Of a DNA stretch of 55,282 nucleotides, positions 38,479 through 48,064 are shown in pieces. The notes beneath the pieces are model-generated. The model was not told where the DNA came from. It saw only the letters and a program-made list of their open reading frames with translations, and ran no database searches. The position numbers and the translations under genes were made by a program. Every line of letters begins with the position of its first letter. Within the stretch, counting starts at the first letter, position 1. This stretch comes from Chloroflexota bacterium (lineage in GTDB: Bacteria > Chloroflexota > UBA6077 > FW602-bin22), in assembly GCA_004297775.1 (NCBI GenBank), contig SCUE01000002.1:1-55282 (forward strand). The letters run 5' to 3'.

Positions 38479-38536
38479 GGCAGGAAGATAGCGCGCGATC
38501 ACCGACCAGCGCAGCACTAGGGAGTCGCGCGGCGGC

Positions 38537-39196
38537 CTACACCACGATCGAGGCGAACCGCCGACGTGCCTCGTCGAGCAGCGCGCGGGCCTCATCGTCG
38601 CCGGTCGCCTCGAAATTAGCGTAGTGGAGCCCGACCGCCTGGAAGTCCCACGGCTGGGCGGGACAGATAACCTCGTCTGCCTCGCGCGCGACGTCGGCGA
38701 CCGCTCGCGGCGACCCAACCGGCACGGCCACGACGACCGCGCTCGGATGTCGCTGGCGCACACCGACAATCGCGGCACGCATCGTTGCGCCGGTCGCCAA
38801 TCCGTCGTCGACCAGGATGACGGCGCGGTCTCGTGGATTCACGGTGTCCGTGGCGGCGCGGTAGAGTCGCTCGCGACGTTCGAGTTCTCCTTGTTCCGCG
38901 AGCGTGACCCGCTCGATCTCATCGGCCGTGATGCCGGCCGACCGAACTACGTCCTGGTTCAGCACGCGCGCACCGCCCGAGCCGATCGCGCCGAATGCCC
39001 ATTCCGGGTGGTCCGGGACGCCGAGCTTGCGCACGACGAAGACATCGAGCGGGCATCCGAGGGCCATCGCGACTTCGAATCCAACCGGCACGCCGCCACG
39101 GGGCAGCGCCAACACGAGCACGTCGTCGCGGTCGCGATAGCGAGCCAGAGCTGCCGCCAGGGCGCAACCGGCATCGCTTCGATCACGGTACACCAC
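38537..39196 (-). CDS. Phosphoribosyltransferase family protein
   Basis: 219 residues. The PRPP-binding motif is VILVDDGLATGATMRAA, preceded by the flexible loop region VLALPRGGVPVGFEVAMAL. This stand-alone PRTase type is common next to dienelactone-hydrolase or stress genes, but its base substrate is not known. TAGAGT lies 6 nt before the GTG start. Confidence 0.88.
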   Translation of the reverse strand: MVYRDRSDAGCALAAALARYRDRDDVLVLALPRGGVPVGFEVAMALGCPLDVFVVRKLGVPDHPEWAFGAIGSGGARVLNQDVVRSAGITADEIERVTLAEQGELERRERLYRAATDTVNPRDRAVILVDDGLATGATMRAAIVGVRQRHPSAVVVAVPVGSPRAVADVAREADEVICPAQPWDFQAVGLHYANFEATGDDEARALLDEARRRFASIVV

Positions 39197-39202
39197 GTGG
39201 TC

Positions 39203-39208
39203 ACTCTA
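39203..39208 (-). promoter_or_regulatory. -10-like TAGAGT of the phosphoribosyltransferase gene
   Basis: The element ends 6 nt before GTG 39196, without a Shine-Dalgarno. Confidence 0.4.
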
Positions 39209-39280
39209 TGCCAGACGGGAACCGTGCGCGTCAGGAATCCTCCCTGACACGGTTCCGCGGATTGGCGCGGTGGCGTCCGC

Positions 39281-39286
39281 TATAAC
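39281..39286 (+). promoter_or_regulatory. -10 element TATAAC of the MFS transporter gene
   Basis: TATAAC ends 6 nt before ATG 39293, without a Shine-Dalgarno. Confidence 0.45.
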
Positions 39287-39292
39287 GATTCG

Positions 39293-40621
39293 ATGAGTTC
39301 GCCCGGGCGCGATCCCGCGCCCGGAGTCAGCGCGGCGTTGGCGGATGCACCGACAACGATGGCGCCACCGGTGGAGCGAAACGGCACCTTCGCGGCACTG
39401 GCCATTCGCGACTTCCGCCTTCTCCTCATCGGAACGACGCTCTCGAACGCCGCGCAGTGGATCCAGCAGGTCACACTCGGCTGGCTGGTCTACGAATGGA
39501 CCGGATCCGGCACCGCGCTCGGCACGATCAATCTGGTCCGATCGGGTCCGGCCTTGCTGCTGGCGCCTCTGGCCGGAATCGCGATCGATCGGATCGACCG
39601 GCGTCCGCTGATGGTGGCGACGCAGGGATTCCTGTTCGTCATCTCGCTCGGATTGGGCGTTGCGCTGGCGATCGGCTTCGCCGACGTTCGCCTCCTCTTC
39701 CTGTTTGCGCTACTCGGCGGCGCGGCCCAGACAGTCGACCTACCGCTCCGACAGACTGCGACGTTCGATCTGGTGCCGCGTTCCCAGGCGCCGAACGCGG
39801 TCGCGCTGGTGCAAACCGGCTGGAGCCTGATGCGATCGCTCGGTCCCGCCCTCGGCGGCGCGCTGATCCTCTGGTTTGGCCCATCGGGCAACTTCTTCAT
39901 TCAGGCATCTGCCTACGGATTGATCGCTCTGGCGGCCCTCGCGATTCGGTTTCCGCCGCGTCGGGTGTTGCCGGGCGCCCGCGCCGGCGTTTGGCGGAAC
40001 ATGGCCGATGGCTTCCGGTTCATCGCTGGAAACCGCGTGACGCGAACGTTCGTCATGATGGGCTGGGTGCTGCCGCTCGTGATCATCCCGATCTTCAGCG
40101 CCTTGCCGCCGATCTACGCCAAAGACGTCTTCGGCGGCGGACCGGAAACCCTCGGGATACTTATGTCGGCGGTCGGCGTCGGCGGCATTGTCGGCGGCTT
40201 CATCACCGCGTCGCTGGGACGACTCGAGCGGCGCGGCGTCATACAACTGGTCGCGCTGGCCGGAACGAGCGTCTCGCTGGGCGCATTCGCCCTGAGTCCG
40301 GACCTCCTCACGGCGCTGCCGTTGCTGGCACTGTCCGGCGCGTTCGAGATGGTGTATCTCACGACCAACCAGACATTGCTGCAACTCTCGATCCCGGACG
40401 AGATGCGCGGCCGCGTCACGAGCATCGTCAGTCTCAGTATGGTGCTGGCGCCGGTCGGGGCGATCTTCGCCGGAACCGGGTCCGATCTCGTCGGTCCGCG
40501 GGCGATCACGGCCGTGCTTTCGGTCATTGGCCTGGTGATTGCGGTTGCCGTGTTCATCGGGTCTTCGACCGTGCGCGAGTACCGCTTGAGCCAGGGGATG
40601 GCGCCGGCGCGGCACTGCTAG
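39293..40621 (+). CDS. MFS transporter (EntS/MFS_3-like)
   Basis: 442 residues with about twelve transmembrane helices after a 35-residue cytoplasmic tail. LAIRDFRLLLIGTTLSNAAQ, IAIDRIDRRPLMVATQGFL and VALVQTGWSLMRSLGPALGG are characteristic of the EntS-like exporter family (siderophore or drug efflux). The substrate is unknown. It converges on the molybdoenzyme operon. Confidence 0.9.
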   Translation: MSSPGRDPAPGVSAALADAPTTMAPPVERNGTFAALAIRDFRLLLIGTTLSNAAQWIQQVTLGWLVYEWTGSGTALGTINLVRSGPALLLAPLAGIAIDRIDRRPLMVATQGFLFVISLGLGVALAIGFADVRLLFLFALLGGAAQTVDLPLRQTATFDLVPRSQAPNAVALVQTGWSLMRSLGPALGGALILWFGPSGNFFIQASAYGLIALAALAIRFPPRRVLPGARAGVWRNMADGFRFIAGNRVTRTFVMMGWVLPLVIIPIFSALPPIYAKDVFGGGPETLGILMSAVGVGGIVGGFITASLGRLERRGVIQLVALAGTSVSLGAFALSPDLLTALPLLALSGAFEMVYLTTNQTLLQLSIPDEMRGRVTSIVSLSMVLAPVGAIFAGTGSDLVGPRAITAVLSVIGLVIAVAVFIGSSTVREYRLSQGMAPARHC

Positions 40622-40651
40622 TCCCGTCCTGGAGACCTCGACAGGGACACC

Positions 40652-40684
40652 GATCCGGGCCGCGACGCGTTCGCGGCTCGGATC
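40652..40684. terminator. Hairpin between the MFS gene and the molybdoenzyme operon
   Basis: A 13-bp stem (one G-U) from GATCCGGGCCGCG and CGCGGCTCGGATC with a 7-nt loop sits between two convergent stops. An outer GTCCC/GGGAC pair is nearby. No T tract. Confidence 0.5.
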
Positions 40685-40710
40685 GATCGCGATTCGAGCA
40701 GAGTTGGCGG

Positions 40711-43700
40711 CTAGACCTTCAGAAGTTTGATCTTCGTGTCGTAGAAGACCGCGCTGCCGCCAAACGTGTCGACCAGGGTCGTGTTCTTGAGGAACGGGTC
40801 GATCCGCATCGCGGCGTTGCCATGGAATCCGGTCGCGCGACGCGGGTCTGCCTTGACGACCTGACCATCGATCGTGACGTCGCGCGCGCCCTGTGCCCAG
40901 TGTCCGTGCCCGAGCGAGAACGCGACGACGCCCGGACGGATGCCCTGAATCGGCCGAACTTTGCCGACAATTGGCACGGTGGCGCCGCTCTTCAGATCCC
41001 AGACTCCCTCGGGGTTCGTGGCCGACACCATTCGGGCGTGATCGCCCGCCTTGAAACCGAGCCGATCGGCATCGCGCTTGTTCAGCACGATCGAGTTCTC
41101 CGGCAAGATGCCGAGCAACCAGTAGTTGCCACCCGTACGCGACTTCGTTTGAGAGATTTCACGGAATGTGATCAGGTTCAGATCGAAGCCGTCCTTCTCG
41201 TCCTCGATCAGTTTACCGGTCACGTCGAACGGTCCGGGGAGGTACTTCGCGTAGCCAGCCAGGGGTTGGCCAGTCATCGCGTGCTTGATCTTGGCGGTCT
41301 TTTCCATGTAGAGGTTGATGAGCGTGCCGTACTTGTTCTTCAGTTGCTGCCCGTCGTAGCCGGCCTCGTGGTCGTCGAATCGGCCTCCACGATTGAGGAC
41401 GAAGATCGCCTTCTTCCACCACTTGTCGCCGACGATCGCGCGCCACCGATCCGGGTCGTAGACCGACTTCGGGAGGTGCTTGCGACTCTCGTAGAACAGC
41501 GCGACTTCTTCGTCCGATGCGTCCGGCACCGCGTTCGACCCATCGTCCTTCTCACCGGCCGCCACGTTGGCGACCATGCGAAGGTGCATCTCTTCCGGCC
41601 AAGTGAGATCGACGCCCTTGTCGAAGGCGTCGCGACCGAACCCAGGCAGGCCGAGTTTCTCCGCCAGGCCGAGGATCATCGTCTCGAGGCTCATCGGCAT
41701 CTCGTTGCCGAACACCTTCGCCGTTTCGACGAGCGGCGCGATCACCGGTTGTCGGACCGGCTGCACCTTGTGGACCACGGAAGGATGGGATCCGCCGAAC
41801 TCCCAGCGTTCCAGGTACGAGAGGTCGGGGAAGACGTAGTCGGAGTACATCGATGTTTCGCCGATGACGATGTCGCTGGTCACGAAGAGCGGAAGCTTCG
41901 CCACGTCCGCGAGAATCGGTATGTTCGTGTTACCGGCCGGAAGCGAGTAGACGGGCGAGCCCATGTACAGGAACAGCGCCTTGATCGGGTACGGATACGC
42001 ATCCCCGATCGACGGCACGATCTCCTGATAGATGTCGGAGGAAAGTGGGTAGAAGTTGCGTTTCGCCGGGTACGTGCCGGTGAAGAGCGTCGTGTCGGCA
42101 AACTGGATATCGTGCCGGATGATCGAGACGCCGAACGGCGCGAACTTGTTCGCCATCCGGCCCATCGGATACGGCTGCCCGGGCTTGCCGCCGGCGTGAT
42201 CGAACGTCGATGCCTGTGACAGGCCTCCCTTCCAGTCGTAGTTTCCGATCAGGAGGTTCAGGCTGTACCAGGCGAACACGTTGTAGAAGCCGTTCGTGTG
42301 CTGGCTGACGCCGCGATGGATGTCGGCGACAGCCTTCTTGCCGTGCGATGTAAACTCGCGGGCCACGTCGACGATGTCGGTCGCCTTCAGTCCCGTGATG
42401 TCGGCCACCTGCTCGACGGTGCGCTCGTACGCCGACTCCCTCAGCAGTTGGATGCCGCTCTTGACTTTGATGCCGTTGATCTCGCCATCGACGAACAGGT
42501 CTCCCTCGACCGGCTTTGCGATATCATACGGGTCGAACGGAGTCGGCTTGCCGTCGACCATCACCAGGAACGGGTCGAACTTCCACTCGCCCTTCTTATC
42601 AGCGGTCGGCCGGGTTTCCGTCGGAAGGCCGATTTCGGACGCGTGCAGGAACGCTCCTGGGACGCCCCGATCGATCTTCACCAGCCAGGTCGCATTCGCG
42701 TACGTCGGCTCCTTGTCGGCCGTCGCCGCGGCCCGATTGGCGTTACGCAGGTATCGCTCGTCGTACCGCTTGTTCTCGATGACCCAGCGAACCATCCCGA
42801 GGGCAAGAGCACCCTCGGTACCAGGCTTGCCGGGCAGCCATTTCCACGCCTTCGCGGCCGTCTTCGAGAGCCGCGGGTCCACGACCACCATCTTCAAGCG
42901 ACCGCTGGTGAGTCCGTCGGTGATCTGCGGCACGCGTAGCGGTGGTCCATAGTTGCCTTCGAACGGCGAGGCGCCGACGAAGATCACGAACTCGCTGTTC
43001 CGGACATCGCCCTGCCAGTAGAACTTCTTCCCACCAGTCCACTTGCCTTCGACGAACTGCTCGCTCATCGCTTTGCCGGTGAAGTACAACGAGCCCTGGC
43101 AGACGGTCGTGTGGCCGTGCGCGTTCGTCGAGCCGAAGGCGTCGCGCGTGAAACGATTGATGAATTCGGAACGACCGGCCTTGAGGCGGCCCCAGGCGAA
43201 CACCATCTGGTTGTTGATCGGTCCGAAGTCGGGGTGGTCGGGATCGATCAGGTACTTCAGATTCGCGGCGTGCTTGGTCTTGAATTCCGCGAGCGGCATC
43301 TCCTTCTTGGCGACCTTCGATGCGTCCGCCGACAGCGCCGCCGCGATCTTCGGATCGCGTAGCGCGTAGAGCTCCTTCAGACCGGGAACGACGCGATTCT
43401 CTTCGCCGGGCACGTTCTTGAAGAGCGTCCCGCCTTCGACGATCTCGGACACGGCCTGCTCGAACGAGATGGAGGCCCATTTCTCCTCGCCACGCTTGCC
43501 GGCGCGCTTCAGGACGCGGGTGATCCGGTACGGGTCGTAGGCCGTCAAGACGCCGGCCTGCCCCTTCGGGCAGATCGCCGAATCGACGCGCGCCGTCTCG
43601 AAGACGCTTGTCTTGTACGGGACGTGCGGCGACATGCTCAACGGGTTGAACGGACTGCCGTCGATCTTGGCGATGACGCCGTTCTCGATCTTCGCCTTGA

Positions 43701-43977
43701 TCCCACATCCGGTGTTGCAGTTCAGACAGACGGTGTAGAGTTGATTCGCCGGCTGCGCCAGAGGGTACTCGGCGGCGCCAGTGGCGGCATCGACTTTCAC
43801 CGGCTGACCGACGCAGGCGGTCAATTGGCTCGCGAGCAGTGTCGAGCCACCCAAGAGCGCGCCAACGCGAATGACGTCGCGGCGCGTCCAGGCGGCGTCG
43901 GGAGTTGCTCCGACGGCCTGAGCCTGTTCTGTTGGTGCCATTGACTTCTCCCGGGTCGTGTTTTCGTGCGCCATCAT
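40711..43977 (-). CDS. Tat-exported molybdopterin oxidoreductase, catalytic subunit (TtrA/PsrA/PhsA type)
   Basis: 1088 residues from ATG 43977 (ATGATG overlapping the previous stop, GGAGG upstream). Tat motif TRRDVIRVG (Arg32-33) and an exported Cys55. An N-terminal [4Fe-4S] motif CLNCNTGCG (Cys84, 87, 91) with Cys136 later. HGHTTVCQGSLYFTG carries the likely Mo-ligating Cys. Bis-MGD binding regions and a C-terminal molydopterin dinucleotide domain (NKRDADRLGFKAGDHARMVS) follow. It would reduce or oxidise a sulfur, arsenic or similar anion in the extracytoplasmic space; substrate not proven. The gene order with the two upstream genes equals ttrBCA. Confidence 0.88.
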   Translation of the reverse strand: MMAHENTTREKSMAPTEQAQAVGATPDAAWTRRDVIRVGALLGGSTLLASQLTACVGQPVKVDAATGAAEYPLAQPANQLYTVCLNCNTGCGIKAKIENGVIAKIDGSPFNPLSMSPHVPYKTSVFETARVDSAICPKGQAGVLTAYDPYRITRVLKRAGKRGEEKWASISFEQAVSEIVEGGTLFKNVPGEENRVVPGLKELYALRDPKIAAALSADASKVAKKEMPLAEFKTKHAANLKYLIDPDHPDFGPINNQMVFAWGRLKAGRSEFINRFTRDAFGSTNAHGHTTVCQGSLYFTGKAMSEQFVEGKWTGGKKFYWQGDVRNSEFVIFVGASPFEGNYGPPLRVPQITDGLTSGRLKMVVVDPRLSKTAAKAWKWLPGKPGTEGALALGMVRWVIENKRYDERYLRNANRAAATADKEPTYANATWLVKIDRGVPGAFLHASEIGLPTETRPTADKKGEWKFDPFLVMVDGKPTPFDPYDIAKPVEGDLFVDGEINGIKVKSGIQLLRESAYERTVEQVADITGLKATDIVDVAREFTSHGKKAVADIHRGVSQHTNGFYNVFAWYSLNLLIGNYDWKGGLSQASTFDHAGGKPGQPYPMGRMANKFAPFGVSIIRHDIQFADTTLFTGTYPAKRNFYPLSSDIYQEIVPSIGDAYPYPIKALFLYMGSPVYSLPAGNTNIPILADVAKLPLFVTSDIVIGETSMYSDYVFPDLSYLERWEFGGSHPSVVHKVQPVRQPVIAPLVETAKVFGNEMPMSLETMILGLAEKLGLPGFGRDAFDKGVDLTWPEEMHLRMVANVAAGEKDDGSNAVPDASDEEVALFYESRKHLPKSVYDPDRWRAIVGDKWWKKAIFVLNRGGRFDDHEAGYDGQQLKNKYGTLINLYMEKTAKIKHAMTGQPLAGYAKYLPGPFDVTGKLIEDEKDGFDLNLITFREISQTKSRTGGNYWLLGILPENSIVLNKRDADRLGFKAGDHARMVSATNPEGVWDLKSGATVPIVGKVRPIQGIRPGVVAFSLGHGHWAQGARDVTIDGQVVKADPRRATGFHGNAAMRIDPFLKNTTLVDTFGGSAVFYDTKIKLLKV

Positions 43978-45230
43978 TTCTCCCCGCCTCCACCAACGTG
44001 TGCCCGTTCCGGCGCGATTTGGAAGAGCGGAAGCACCCATTTCCCGACGAAGAACGCCGCCGCGGCAGCCGCGCCGACGAAGATGCTGACAAGGAACTCC
44101 ATCAGGCTGGGGATGTAGGCGAAGTTCAGTCGTTGATCGGTGAACGCGCGCTCCAGGCCGGCGAGTTCTGGGATCACCAGGCCAGGTATGACGATGTTGA
44201 CGCGAACGGCGATGAACATCGCCGCGATGAGGAACCCGGCCGCGCCAACGATCTTCGGCGCGCGAGGCGCCATCGACAGCATGACGATCGGCACGATGAC
44301 GCCGAGCGCGACCCGTCCGATCCAGAACGCCCACCAGTACGGTCCGAACATCACGGCTCGGTATACGTCGGCGTGTGCCGGAATCGAACCGTAGAGGTTG
44401 ATGGAAAACTCGGCCGATTCCATCAGCACGTCGAGCGCCAGGATCCCAAGAGTCATGCGTCCGAGCAGTGTGACTATGTCGCGGTACTGCGGTCCGCGCT
44501 GGTCGGGCCAGAAATAGGCGACGACGAACGCCAGAAGCGCGCCGCCCGACGCGAGGGCGGATACGAGGAAAATGATCGGATACATCCCGCTGTTCCAGTA
44601 CGGTCGGGCGCCGACGACGCCGAACAACGCGCCGACGCCGCCGTGGAACGCGATCGCCAGAGGCACGCCAAGAGTGCCCAGGACCCGCAGCATCATGCGA
44701 TCGCGATCGCGCCCGGCTTCGCTCGTATTCGTGCTGCCGAGCGTGAGAATCCGTGCCACAGACGCCGCGATCCCGCGTCCGCCGGCGGCCACGACGAGAT
44801 CGGCGCGAAGAGCAACCCAGAGCTCCACGACGACGAGCGCGAAGTAGGCCGTGTATAGCCAGACCATCCACGACATCATCGAGCTCGGCTGAGGATTCGT
44901 GTAGATCTTCCAGAACCGGAGTGGGCGTCCGAGATCGAGCCAGATCACCAGGAGCGCGCACGCGAGCGTGACGAACGCGAGGAACAAGGCCAGTTTTCCG
45001 ATCGGTTCGAGGCGCTTCAAACCGAAGACGTAGATGAGAGACGACAGAAGGAACGCGCCCGCGCTCAGGCCGACGAAGTAGATGTACTGCGCGACCCACA
45101 GGCCCCACGGAACGTAGCTACCGTAATTCGCCTGCTCGTGACCGGTCAGCGCTCGCTGGACCAGTCCGTACGCGCCGGCCGCGAAGGCTACCAGCCAGAG
45201 CGCTACGAGAATCGCCTTGACGATTTTCAC
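43974..45230 (-). CDS. NrfD/PsrC-family membrane subunit
   Basis: 418 residues from GTG 45230, which follows AGGTGAT. About nine transmembrane helices, e.g. AILVALWLVAFAAGAYGLVQ and FVGLSAGAFLLSSLIYVFG, typical of NrfD-type quinol-interacting subunits. It links the quinone pool to the [4Fe-4S] partner. It overlaps the catalytic-subunit start. Confidence 0.9.
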   Translation of the reverse strand: MKIVKAILVALWLVAFAAGAYGLVQRALTGHEQANYGSYVPWGLWVAQYIYFVGLSAGAFLLSSLIYVFGLKRLEPIGKLALFLAFVTLACALLVIWLDLGRPLRFWKIYTNPQPSSMMSWMVWLYTAYFALVVVELWVALRADLVVAAGGRGIAASVARILTLGSTNTSEAGRDRDRMMLRVLGTLGVPLAIAFHGGVGALFGVVGARPYWNSGMYPIIFLVSALASGGALLAFVVAYFWPDQRGPQYRDIVTLLGRMTLGILALDVLMESAEFSINLYGSIPAHADVYRAVMFGPYWWAFWIGRVALGVIVPIVMLSMAPRAPKIVGAAGFLIAAMFIAVRVNIVIPGLVIPELAGLERAFTDQRLNFAYIPSLMEFLVSIFVGAAAAAAFFVGKWVLPLFQIAPERAHVGGGGEK

Positions 45231-45240
45231 CGCGATCACC

Positions 45241-46149
45241 TCACAACAGATAGAAGACACGGGGCTTGGTTCCCAGTTCTTCCTTCAGACGCATCATGTT
45301 CGGGCTGGCAGCCAGCTCTGAGACGAGGCTGTCCGGGTCGTTGAGGTCGCCGAAGTAGGTCGCGACCCCGATGCACGACGTCACGCACTCCGGGAGCATT
45401 CCCTCGTTCAATCGGTGCAGACAGAAGGTGCACTTTCGCGCGTTTCCGACCGGTGAGTCGCCCTTGGCCCGGTTGTAGCTCTTGCCGTACTCATAGGTGA
45501 CCAGTTGCTCGTACGGCTGCCTGGCCGGCGTGCCATTGGAGTAGGAGTCGCCGTAATCGAACGTGCGGGCCGAGTACGGGCAGGCCGTAATGCAGTAGCG
45601 GCAGCCGATACACTGGTCGTAGTTGATCTCGACGATGCCGTCGGGCCGCGAGTAGGTGGCACCAACCGGACAGACCGGCACGCAGGGTGGGTTCTCGCAT
45701 TGCATGCACGGCCGTGGAATGAAGCGGCGGGTGACGTTCGGATACTCGCCGATTTCCTCCTCGAGGACCGGTCGATAGACGACCCCGGGCGGGAGACGAT
45801 TCTCGGCCTTGCAGGCAATCGTGCAGGCCGAGCAACCCACGCACTTGCGCAAATCGATGACCATTCCCCAGCGACGTTGCTCGACCGGCTTGGCGATCGC
45901 GCGCTGGAGTTCGCGCTGCATGCGGAGCAGCGCTGCCTCATCTGGCCGAGCCGCCGGCAACCGAACCGGATCGGCGGCACTGGCAGGCGCCGATTCCGGC
46001 GCGCTTTCGCTCGTGCGAGGCGCCAACGCGCCCGCCAGAGCGCCAAGCGCGAGGGCACCGATTCCGGTCACGAACCGGCGACGGTTCGTTCCCCGTGGCT
46101 CGGCATCGGGCGGCGCGTGGGCGCGGTCTGCTTCGACGGTGTCCAACAC
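45241..46149 (-). CDS. Tat-exported tetra-[4Fe-4S] electron-transfer subunit (TtrB/PsrB type)
   Basis: 302 residues from GTG 46149, with AGGAGG at 46163-46158. Tat signal [17 protein letters not shown]. Four cysteine clusters are visible, including [46 protein letters not shown] and CTFCLHR. It passes electrons between the NrfD subunit and the molybdoenzyme outside the membrane. Confidence 0.92.
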   Translation of the reverse strand: MLDTVEADRAHAPPDAEPRGTNRRRFVTGIGALALGALAGALAPRTSESAPESAPASAADPVRLPAARPDEAALLRMQRELQRAIAKPVEQRRWGMVIDLRKCVGCSACTIACKAENRLPPGVVYRPVLEEEIGEYPNVTRRFIPRPCMQCENPPCVPVCPVGATYSRPDGIVEINYDQCIGCRYCITACPYSARTFDYGDSYSNGTPARQPYEQLVTYEYGKSYNRAKGDSPVGNARKCTFCLHRLNEGMLPECVTSCIGVATYFGDLNDPDSLVSELAASPNMMRLKEELGTKPRVFYLL

Positions 46150-46202
46150 GGACGAAACCTCCTAGCCATTCGCGGCGGCGGATCGTCAACTGGTCGGTCG
46201 AT

Positions 46203-46221
46203 GTTCGCTGAGTAGGCGAAC
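46203..46221. promoter_or_regulatory. Inverted repeat GTTCGC-N7-GCGAAC upstream of the molybdoenzyme operon
   Basis: A perfect 6-bp dyad lies 54 nt before the first start codon of the three-gene operon, a likely operator position. The 215-bp gap on either side shows no gene. Confidence 0.35.
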
Positions 46222-46364
46222 TGGGTCCGCGCACCGGTCGATGCCCATACCTTGGAGGCTCCGGAGTGGCGCCGCATCCGGCAAAGTCCCTGATCTTGAG
46301 GCGCGCTGGGCGCTCGCGGTCCGTCGAGGCGCCGCGAATCAATCGGCCGCGCGACCGGCGGGTG

Positions 46365-47720
46365 CTACCCCGCCCCGTCGCGAGCCGCGACTCCAGAGAC
46401 GACCGGGCCGGACAGCCGTACCCGTGACACGCGCATGCCGTCCTTCTCTTCCACGCGGAAGGTGCGACCGACGATCGTTGCATCATCGCCGACATCGGGT
46501 ATGCGACCGAGGCGCGCCATGATGAGGCCGCCGAGAGTATCGGCGAGGTCTCGGTCCTCGTCGTCGAGCCGAACGTCGAGAATCTCCTCCAGTTCGTCGA
46601 GCCGGGTCAGTCCATCCAGTTGCCGTGATCCGTCCGCGGCCACGTCGGCGCTGACCGCCGGTGGCGCCAGACTGTCGGATTCATCGGGGGCTATGCCGCC
46701 GACCAGTCCGCCGAGGAGGCTCCACAGCGTGACGACGCCAGCGGTTCCGCCGTATTCGTCGACGACGACCGCGAAGATGCGTCCGGTCGTTCGCATTTCG
46801 TCGAGCAGTTCATCGGCCGGCTTGCTCTCTGGCACCGCCAGAATCGGGTGAACGAGCGTTCGAATGTCGAACGGCGCTGGATCGTCGATCGTCCTGAACA
46901 GATCGCGGACGCGGAGAACGCCGATGATGTTATCGAGCGATCCCTCGTAGATGGGCAGACGGCTGTGGGCGCCGGTCCGCGCGTAGGCGAGCAGATCTGC
47001 CCTGGTCGCGGTGATCGGAATCGCGTCCATTTCCGTGCGCGGCGTCATCAAGACGCCGGCGGTCAGGTCGGCGAACTGGAAGGCTCGTGAGGCGATCCGG
47101 GCTTCGCTGGCTTCGACGACTCCGGCACGCTGCATGCCGGTGACGAGGAGGCGCAATTCCTCGACCGAGTGGACCATCTCGTGGCCACTGGCCGGCTCCA
47201 GTCCGATTAGCTTCAGCATACCGTTGCCGATCGCGTTGAGGAAGTTGATCGGCCAACGGAAGAGCACGTAGAAGACCTTGATCGGACCAGCGACCCAGAG
47301 AGCGGTTCGCTCCGGGCGCTGCAGAGCGAGTCCTTTGGGCATCAGTTCGCCGATCACGATGTGCAGCATGGTGATGACCGCGAAGGCGAATGCGGCCGAG
47401 ACGGCGTGGGCCGCGATCGGGTCGGCGTAGCCGAAGAGCGACACGAGTACCGGATCGACCAGGGTGGCCAGCGCCGGCTTGCCAATCCAGCCCAGCGCGA
47501 GCGATGCCATCGTGATGCCGAGTTGAGTGGCGGCGATGTACGAGTCCAGGTGGTCGACAACGTCCCTGGCCGCCCGCGCTTTCGGGTACCCCTCGGCCGC
47601 GAGTTGCTCCAGGCGTGAGCGGCGCACGGCCACGATCGAGAATTCAGTCGCGACGAAGAAGCCGTTTGCCACGACCAGCGCGATGACGGCCACGAGGCCA
47701 AGACTGACCGAGATGTCCAC
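46365..47720 (-). CDS. CNNM/CorC-type membrane protein with CBS pair (hemolysin family)
   Basis: 451 residues from GTG. N-terminal DUF21/CNNM domain (about 1-190) with helices such as LGLVAVIALVVANGFFVATE; two CBS motifs (about 200-330, LMTPRTEMDAIPI and VLRVRDLFRTI); and a C-terminal CorC/HlyC transporter-associated domain (about 360-440, LDGLTRLDELEEILDV). Members export or sense magnesium or cobalt. Confidence 0.93.
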   Translation of the reverse strand: MDISVSLGLVAVIALVVANGFFVATEFSIVAVRRSRLEQLAAEGYPKARAARDVVDHLDSYIAATQLGITMASLALGWIGKPALATLVDPVLVSLFGYADPIAAHAVSAAFAFAVITMLHIVIGELMPKGLALQRPERTALWVAGPIKVFYVLFRWPINFLNAIGNGMLKLIGLEPASGHEMVHSVEELRLLVTGMQRAGVVEASEARIASRAFQFADLTAGVLMTPRTEMDAIPITATRADLLAYARTGAHSRLPIYEGSLDNIIGVLRVRDLFRTIDDPAPFDIRTLVHPILAVPESKPADELLDEMRTTGRIFAVVVDEYGGTAGVVTLWSLLGGLVGGIAPDESDSLAPPAVSADVAADGSRQLDGLTRLDELEEILDVRLDDEDRDLADTLGGLIMARLGRIPDVGDDATIVGRTFRVEEKDGMRVSRVRLSGPVVSGVAARDGAG

Positions 47721-47812
47721 CGACTGCCGTCACTGTACGCGAGATTCGGCCCGATCCGCGACCTCGGCGTCGGCCACCGGCGAGAACACGAGGTCGCCGA
47801 CGAGCCTTTCGC

Positions 47813-47818
47813 TAGAAT
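47813..47818 (+). promoter_or_regulatory. -10 element TAGAAT of the riboflavin operon
   Basis: TAGAAT lies 19 nt before the first paired base of the FMN riboswitch. No good -35 is visible at 17 nt. Confidence 0.45.
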
Positions 47819-47836
47819 GCACGCAATTACATATTG

Positions 47837-47980
47837 ACCCTCAGGGCGGGGTGCGATTCCCCACCGGCGGTATCCGTGGCGGCGTCCACGGGAGCCCGCG
47901 ACCCGGGCGAGAGGCAGCTCTCGCCCGGTTGATCAGGTGTGAAGCCTGGGCCGACGGTGATAGTCCGGATGGAAGAGGGT
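47837..47980 (+). promoter_or_regulatory. FMN riboswitch (RFN element)
   Basis: The conserved cores CCCACCGGCGGTA and GCCGACGGTGATAGTCCGG are present in the right order. P1 is formed by ACCCTC (47837-47842) with GAGGGT (47975-47980). The region between its end and ribD (47981-48064) contains a GGCG-GTTC-CGCC hairpin and CACCCTGAGGG before the GGAG of ribD, consistent with control of translation or termination. It represses the rib operon when FMN is abundant. Confidence 0.95.
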
Positions 47981-48064
47981 GCTGGTGTGGCGGTTCCGCC
48001 TTGGCGCGGAGCGCCCACGCCGTGGCGTCTCTTCGGCGCACCCTGAGGGGCCGGAGACGAAGGC

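Noticed and set aside
39457..42219. 920-codon plus-strand frame over the MFS gene and antisense to the molybdoenzyme
   Set aside because: Long only because stop codons are rare at high GC; the sequence is Arg-rich and non-homologous, and two well-supported genes explain the DNA.
40711..45108. One 1465-residue protein spanning the molybdoenzyme and NrfD genes
   Set aside because: The extra N-terminal part is out-of-frame antisense-like sequence on top of the NrfD gene; a Tat signal and GGAGG support ATG 43977.
46357..46374. GGCGGG/CCCGCC hairpin at the end of the CorC-type gene as a terminator
   Set aside because: It overlaps the stop codon, has only a 6-bp stem and no T tract.
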